This document shows positions 59,353-64,000 of a DNA stretch of 64,000 nucleotides, piece by piece. The position numbers and the translations under genes were made by a program. This stretch comes from JALRBM01 sp964477195 (lineage in GTDB: Bacteria > Patescibacteriota > Saccharimonadia > Saccharimonadales > Saccharimonadaceae), in contig CAYZCX010000002.1 of NCBI GenBank assembly GCA_964477195.1, positions 43,781 through 107,780 on the forward strand, read 5' to 3'. Under the pieces are notes generated by a model. It had not been told where the DNA came from. It ran no database searches and worked only from the letters and a program-made list of their open reading frames with translations. The number at the start of each line of letters is the position of its first letter. Position 1 is the stretch's first letter.

Positions 59353-59931
59353 TTACTTTATTACCTCATATTTAAGTAATATCGATCCACTCGTCGAATA
59401 AACCTTGCTATCGATAAGTTTCATGTCGTGACGCCCATCAATACCTTCCAGATAGCGGACGCCGCTTCCCAAGATCACCGGGTGAAGAATCGTGTGAAAT
59501 TCATCAAGAAGTCCAGCATTGATCAAACTCTGAACGAGTTTTGAACTTGCAGGAATGATAATATCTCCTTTGATCTTCTTTTTTAGTTCGGCTACTTGCT
59601 TTTCGACATCACCGTCAAGCAATTCGATTGAATCTGCATAGTCACCCCAAGAGACACCCTTTAGCTCGCCTTTATGTGATGCGATATACTTCTTCGTCTT
59701 ATTCATAGCATCGGCAAAATCGCCCTCTTGGAACGGCCAGAAGCCGGCAAATCCCTCGTATGTCGTGCGTCCCATCAAAATTGCATCTGCTTGCTGAAAC
59801 ATCGCCATGTTATCTGCGGCAGAGTCCTGAATACCCGGAAGCGCCCAGCTCACCATGTTATTTTCGTCACCCTTAGGCCCCGAAAGAATACCGTCAAATG
59901 TACTACTGACAGACGCGATAATTTTTCCCAT
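59353..59931 (-). CDS. Dihydrofolate reductase-like (RibD C-terminal domain) protein
   Basis: 191 aa. RibD_C pattern: K-I-I-A-S-V-S-S-T-F-D-G near the start, D-A-I-L-M-G-R-T-T-Y-E-G-F-A near 55, G-D-I-I-I-P-A-S-S-K-L-V near 125, then E-F-H-T-I-L-H-P-V-I-L-G-S-G. Stand-alone members (YwjB/YyaP type) reduce unknown substrates with NADPH. ATG at 59931 is chosen because AAGGAG is 6 bases upstream. Divergent to the AraC regulator at 60055, which may control it. Confidence 0.88.
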   Translation of the reverse strand: MGKIIASVSSTFDGILSGPKGDENNMVSWALPGIQDSAADNMAMFQQADAILMGRTTYEGFAGFWPFQEGDFADAMNKTKKYIASHKGELKGVSWGDYADSIELLDGDVEKQVAELKKKIKGDIIIPASSKLVQSLINAGLLDEFHTILHPVILGSGVRYLEGIDGRHDMKLIDSKVYSTSGSILLKYEVIK

Positions 59932-60054
59932 ATTATTCTCCTTATTTTTTACTGCACGATTTTTCGTGATACCCCTATTTAAGCCTGTCAAATATCCAAA
60001 TAATTGTATTTTTACGCAAAAATTACATTTTCTTCTCTCTGTTATAATAGAGTC

Positions 60055-60960
60055 GTGAACAAATTTGCCGCCCCCGCCGACGAAGCTCGCCTAAAAAAGG
60101 GGAGCTATCATGGTATTTTCGACCCACAGCGCTTTAGTGATTACGCAAGTCTCCGAACGTATGTCGCATCACCAGATGTCGAGCCATTTATCGAGCACTG
60201 CTGGCTGATCCGCTGGGAAGTGCCAAAAGGTAAAAAATATGTTGCTTCCCAGATGCTATGGAAACCTAGTTTTAATCTATTTGTCGATGCAGATCGTGCT
60301 TTTATATCAGGGATCGCACCCGGCAAGATGTCTCGTACTTTTGAAGGAACTGGTGTCACCGCAGGTATAAAGTTCAAACCGGGTGGCTTTTATCCGTTTT
60401 GGCGTCATGACATTTCCACCCTCGAACGGGGTGCGATGCCTGCACACGATGTCTTTCCACAAGCCACTTCTGCATTTGCTCATACACTTCTCTCACTCGA
60501 CGACAAAGCAATCGTTGATAAGCTCGAGGATCTTTTGCGCCTAAACCTCCCGCCTCTTGATAACAACGTCGCAAAAATACAAAAAATCTTAAAGTTTATC
60601 GAACAAGCAGATCACACGCCTTCCCTCGCCGAAGTCGCGCAAAACTTCGCCATGAGCACCCGTTCCCTCCAGCATCTTTTTCAAACCTACGTCGGAATTG
60701 GCATCAAATGGATCATCAAGCGTACCCGATTTACCATGTCGCTTCACTACCTGCACACCACCCAAAAGCCGGACTGGAGTCGCATTTCAGCCGAACTCGG
60801 ATACAGCGACCAATCGCACTTTATAAATGATTTCAAAGAAGTCGTCGGGGTTTCACCAAAACAGTACGAAAAAGCCCTCCAGGGGGACGAATCGACATAC
60901 ACTCGATTTATTGAATACATGGGTGATGATCTTTTTTCCAAATTAGATGGCAAGAAATAG
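60055..60960 (+). CDS. AraC family transcriptional regulator (copy 1)
   Basis: 301 aa. The C-terminal HTH_18 is clear: S-L-A-E-V-A-Q-N-F-A-M-S-T-R-S-L-Q-H-L-F near residue 205, and second helix D-W-S-R-I-S-A-E-L-G-Y-S-D-Q-S-H-F near 250. The N-terminal ~170 residues match the DUF6597-type sensor domain (V-E-P-F-I-E-H-C-W-L; F-K-P-G-G-F-Y-P-F-W). GTG at 60055 is 6 bases after TATAAT (60043-60048), so a leaderless GTG start; the ATG at 60004 lies upstream of that promoter. Paralog of 61565-62452. Confidence 0.9.
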   Translation: MNKFAAPADEARLKKGSYHGIFDPQRFSDYASLRTYVASPDVEPFIEHCWLIRWEVPKGKKYVASQMLWKPSFNLFVDADRAFISGIAPGKMSRTFEGTGVTAGIKFKPGGFYPFWRHDISTLERGAMPAHDVFPQATSAFAHTLLSLDDKAIVDKLEDLLRLNLPPLDNNVAKIQKILKFIEQADHTPSLAEVAQNFAMSTRSLQHLFQTYVGIGIKWIIKRTRFTMSLHYLHTTQKPDWSRISAELGYSDQSHFINDFKEVVGVSPKQYEKALQGDESTYTRFIEYMGDDLFSKLDGKK

Positions 60961-61040
60961 ATTTTACTCTTTAAAGATATTGATTATATTTAAAATTGTG
61001 ACATAATAAATTATCCCCCTACTGAGAGGAAGTACCCGCG

Positions 61041-61460
61041 ATGGACATCGCACGAATCGAGGCTATCCTCGCCGACTCGCTCGGTGAGGTTGACGACAGC
61101 AAAGCGCCTCTTCCGGGCAGTGAGGTGGTCGACGTCTTCATGATGACGATCGCCTACAAGACCGACAAGGTGCGCGAACACGCCGCCGAAATGGTCGAGC
61201 TGCTGAAGAGCTGGCCCAGCGAGAGCTGGGGACAGCCGGTCCCACCACTCGGCAACGAGATCAACTACATGATCGCGGGTGGTGTCCTCGAAGACCAACG
61301 GCGCGCCCTCATGCTGTTCGCATTCGGCAAGCTGCTCAACTGGTGGGACATCCTGGACCCGCACACGATGCTCGGCCTGGACAAGGACGACCCGCTAGCC
61401 CAGCAGATGGCCGGCGTGGGTATGGTCGCGATCAGTGGCTACCGTCCGACGGTCGCCTGA
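61041..61460 (+). CDS. Hypothetical protein, GC-rich orphan
   Basis: 139 aa, helical and soluble, no family recognised. Middle motif K-S-W-P-S-E-S-W-G-Q-P-V-P-P-L-G-N-E-I-N-Y near residue 60. Visibly GC-rich (roughly 60% or more, GC-biased third positions), unlike the two AraC genes around it, which suggests recent acquisition, perhaps from a high-GC (actinobacterial?) source. TTGATT/CATAAT promoter (60980-61007), AGGA 10 bases before the ATG, hairpin terminator behind. Confidence 0.68.
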   Translation: MDIARIEAILADSLGEVDDSKAPLPGSEVVDVFMMTIAYKTDKVREHAAEMVELLKSWPSESWGQPVPPLGNEINYMIAGGVLEDQRRALMLFAFGKLLNWWDILDPHTMLGLDKDDPLAQQMAGVGMVAISGYRPTVA

Positions 61461-61483
61461 CGGCTTCATCAGAACAGGGGATC

Positions 61484-61508
61484 GGGTGCACTGCGGTGCA
61501 CCCTTTCT
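61484..61508 (+). terminator. Intrinsic terminator after the GC-rich orphan
   Basis: GGGTGCAC (61484-61491) pairs with GTGCACCC (61496-61503) over TGCG, followed by TTTCTC. Confidence 0.85.
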
Positions 61509-61564
61509 CATAGGAAAAATCTTAGGGTATAGAAATCAACTGTTTAACTCTATAATAAAATGAC

Positions 61565-62452
61565 ATGTTAGATTCGCGACAAACCGATATCCGCTTCCGC
61601 GAAAAAAAGCAGTTTACTGAAGGTATTCTCGACCCTGAGACATTTGCTCGCAACTACACTCTCCGCTGCTATGAGCCATCCGAAGCGATGGCGCCTTTTG
61701 TGGAGCATTACTTTATTTCTCGCAGATTACCCCAATTCGACCCTGGATACGTTGGTTACGATGTCCTTTCACGACCAGCGGTCAGTCTTTTTGTTCAGAC
61801 CGGAGGCGCCTTTATACAAGGACCAAGTGTTCATAAACGCACCTTACGATCAAAGGATTCACCTCTATACGTTGGGGCGCAATTTAAACCCGGTGGATTC
61901 TATCCATTTTGGCAAAAACAGATGTCGGGCTTAACTGAAAAGATTATTCCTGCCTCGCAGACATTCCCTGAGCTACAAGAACTATCGAAGGCACTCACCG
62001 AACAAGACGACACCGTTATCTTGAACGCTATCGACAAGGCACTTCGACAAATCAAGCCCCGGGATGAGCCTCGTGTAGGTTTTGTTAATGAAGTGATCCG
62101 ATTTATTGAGCGCGAGCATATTACATCCGTTACTGCCGTAGCTGATGCCTTTGCGATAAGCGAGCGAAGCTTACAGCAATTGTTTCAGAATTACGTCGGC
62201 GTCGGCATAAAATGGGTCATTATGCGCGCCCGCTTTCTTGAAGTTACCAGATACGCCCGTACTCAACACAAGCTCGACTGGACAATGATTGCAACAGATT
62301 TCGGCTATAGCGACCAGCCACATTTCATCAGGGACTTTAAGAAGATTGTTGGTCTTTCGCCTCGGCAATATATTGAACTCGTCAGATCCCATAAGAGTCC
62401 GCGCGCCGGAGACGAGGACTCTTTTTTCAAGGCCAGCTTACTTCAGTCTTAG
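61565..62452 (+). CDS. AraC family transcriptional regulator (copy 2)
   Basis: 295 aa. Same plan as copy 1: sensor part with M-A-P-F-V-E-H-Y-F and F-K-P-G-G-F-Y-P-F-W, then HTH_18 with S-V-T-A-V-A-D-A-F-A-I-S-E-R-S-L-Q-Q-L-F near residue 200 and D-Y-G-Y-S-D-Q-P-H-F-I-R-D-F later. The two share most of the DNA-binding end, so they likely arose by duplication, with the GC-rich orphan between them now. TATAAT (61551-61556) is 8 bases before the ATG (leaderless). The last 15 bases overlap the convergent next gene. Confidence 0.9.
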   Translation: MLDSRQTDIRFREKKQFTEGILDPETFARNYTLRCYEPSEAMAPFVEHYFISRRLPQFDPGYVGYDVLSRPAVSLFVQTGGAFIQGPSVHKRTLRSKDSPLYVGAQFKPGGFYPFWQKQMSGLTEKIIPASQTFPELQELSKALTEQDDTVILNAIDKALRQIKPRDEPRVGFVNEVIRFIEREHITSVTAVADAFAISERSLQQLFQNYVGVGIKWVIMRARFLEVTRYARTQHKLDWTMIATDFGYSDQPHFIRDFKKIVGLSPRQYIELVRSHKSPRAGDEDSFFKASLLQS

Positions 62453-63943
62453 GTAAAGTACTGCCGAGCCTGACGTAAACGGAGCAGTAAAGGTAATTTT
62501 GTCTGCATTTTTTACCAGTAATTCGTCAGTCTTTTCGGTTTTTCGGTTACTGACATCGAACCACTCCACTTCATAGGTTGCTGCTTCGAGATTCACTGTA
62601 AATGACTTGGCTGCTCCTTCTGGCTGTAAGATGAGGTATTCTTTGCCAGGATTAACGAGTGCATAGCTCGTGGAACTTAGTTCATTTTGCGGTTTCATAT
62701 CGACGAGGCTCACACGTTCCGCATAGCGAAGCGTATCGCCCATGGCATAACGGGCAGGATCATAGACTTCCAGCGGCGGAGCACCTGCAAGCGGTGTTTC
62801 TGGATGAGCGACATCTAAAATACCATAGTCCATAAGGATAGGGTGGTGACCACGAATAAACGACTTCCATGCCCACATGGCGTCACCTTTGCTTGGCGCG
62901 TAATGATCAGTATCACTAATAACAATCTTCTTACCATCAGCGACGGGCGGATTCTCATACCAGCGTGATTGAGGGCTACCTGGAGCCATCGGATGGCCGC
63001 CGTGGGCAAATAGCTCGTCGTCAAAGCCGGGAGATATCCATTCAGCTGGACTATCAAAAAGCGGATCATTCACCTTTGTTTGCTCGGCGACGGGAAATTG
63101 CATCGTCATACCCATAGGGCGGTGGTCATAACCTTTTTCTTTTTCATATTCCTTCGCAAAATTGATCACCCAGTATTGCCACTCGGTGGAATCACCCCAG
63201 TCTGGCAACTCAGACAGGTTCAGTGCATCGGCGAATTCCTGGCCAACCTTACCACCACCCGAAGATTCGTTGGAAACCTCGTAGAGAACGTTTGGAAGAT
63301 CGTGAACCGTGTCGATAACTTTTTTCATATAAGCTTCTTGCAGTTCTTGTACCGGTTTAGGCAAAGGTAGCACCTGATGATCGAGGATAGAGGTAATACT
63401 TACGCCGTTCACATTGTTGTCAGCATGGAATGGGTGACCCTCCACATTGTCAGGCGCCGGACTCAGGTGAAGACCCCAACCGTCGAACAGCATGATATCG
63501 ACATATATACCTTGTTCACCTGCGGCAATGACTCGATCACGGAGCCGTTCAAAATATTCGTTATTAAACTTTGAAAGGTCAAACTTTGGCTTACCATCTT
63601 TGGCAGTGCCTTCACCGGTTCGAGGCCATGGTTGCGGCGACATATTGAGGTGAAAGTCAGCTGCTCCGGCGTTTGACTTAAAGTGTTCCCAGCGCCACAA
63701 ACGAATAAAGTTGTGATGGCGGTCTTTTAGTAGCTTTAAATACGCCTCAAAGTCATTCTTTTCTGGCTCATCTGCTATCGTTTCTTTGCCGACACCAAGC
63801 CCATCTTGAAAATTATTCCAAATGTGTGAGCCTGTCAGATAAATAGCCCGCTCGGTGCCGTCTGTGTCTTTGACTGCAAAATATCGGGGGTTGCTTTTGG
63901 ATACCGTCAGTGGCCCGGGCAGACTTTTAGATGTATTTGACAC
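62438..63943 (-). CDS. Glycoside hydrolase-like TIM-barrel protein with C-terminal collagen-binding-like domain
   Basis: 501 aa. It opens with R-Y-F-A-V-K-D-T-D-G-T-E-R-A-I-Y-L-T-G-S-H, the start of DUF4038/GH-A-clan type proteins. A barrel follows with L-W-R-W-E near 82, D-I-M-L-F-D-G-W near 150, and V-L-Y-E-V-S-N-E-S near 225, whose Glu fits the acid/base. The last 90 residues form a beta domain (Y-L-I-L-Q-P-E-G, F-D-V-S-N-R). No signal peptide is visible, so it would act in the cytoplasm or be exported otherwise. GTG at 63943 has GAGAGGAGA upstream. Confidence 0.72.
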   Translation of the reverse strand: MSNTSKSLPGPLTVSKSNPRYFAVKDTDGTERAIYLTGSHIWNNFQDGLGVGKETIADEPEKNDFEAYLKLLKDRHHNFIRLWRWEHFKSNAGAADFHLNMSPQPWPRTGEGTAKDGKPKFDLSKFNNEYFERLRDRVIAAGEQGIYVDIMLFDGWGLHLSPAPDNVEGHPFHADNNVNGVSITSILDHQVLPLPKPVQELQEAYMKKVIDTVHDLPNVLYEVSNESSGGGKVGQEFADALNLSELPDWGDSTEWQYWVINFAKEYEKEKGYDHRPMGMTMQFPVAEQTKVNDPLFDSPAEWISPGFDDELFAHGGHPMAPGSPQSRWYENPPVADGKKIVISDTDHYAPSKGDAMWAWKSFIRGHHPILMDYGILDVAHPETPLAGAPPLEVYDPARYAMGDTLRYAERVSLVDMKPQNELSSTSYALVNPGKEYLILQPEGAAKSFTVNLEAATYEVEWFDVSNRKTEKTDELLVKNADKITFTAPFTSGSAVLYLRLK

Positions 63944-63963
63944 GTTAATTCTCCTCTCGTTTC

Positions 63964-63969
63964 ATTATA
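63964..63969 (-). promoter_or_regulatory. -10 box upstream of the glycosidase-like gene
   Basis: ATTATA reads TATAAT on the minus strand, 20 bases before the GTG start, with GAGAGGAGA between. This gene therefore has a normal ribosome-site leader. Confidence 0.6.
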
Positions 63970-64000
63970 AGTTCGTAACCGCCGCCTGGCCATGTCCAAG

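Overview
The window looks like chromosome of a Candidatus Saccharibacteria (TM7, Patescibacteria/CPR) member. The evidence is compact overlapping operons, a short AlaRS without the C-Ala domain, tandem G5/DUF348 wall proteins beside rsmA, an FtsA–RuvX–MltG cluster with a lineage-typical membrane protein, and leaderless core genes. The genetic code appears standard: TGA ends several ATGA-overlapping genes such as iscS, ruvX and rsmA.

Layout. 1-17.4 kb holds housekeeping genes: an ABC exporter end, ribosomal protein L25, DedA, uvrA, sbcB, obgE, a LysM-CHAP hydrolase, and the operon ftsA–unknown–ruvX–mltG. 17.5-30.7 kb is an accessory region: IS1595 transposase, replication-relaxation protein, a membrane/coiled-coil unknown, an inositol-phosphatase/CGNR pair divergent from an MFS exporter, an HNH-like plus Ymh (TIGR02391) pair, a large conjugation-type coupling ATPase, a frameshifted gene, an XRE regulator and a minimal RadC. 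30.8-35.4 kb carries orphan genes around alaS. 35.5-47.2 kb has iscS–ydcF–mnmA, tatD, a metG with an in-frame stop, yfiH, rsmA, two G5 proteins and mscS. 48.2-56.7 kb has pcrA, pyk–pgk–tpiA and an M20 peptidase. The end has a tandem orphan pair, a DUF998/RibD pair, two AraC paralogs and a glycosidase-like protein.

Two gene classes stand out. Core genes usually have a TATAAT-like box only 5-11 bases before the start codon, so their mRNAs should be leaderless. Between them sit about a dozen single-gene units, mostly of unknown function. Each has a TTGACA-type promoter, a strong Shine-Dalgarno and its own hairpin terminator; several are GC-richer, and two pairs are tandem paralogs. One of them (40227-40523) splits the metG–tatD neighbourhood.

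No tRNA, rRNA or CRISPR array was recognised. All functional calls are from reading the sequence; no searches were run.
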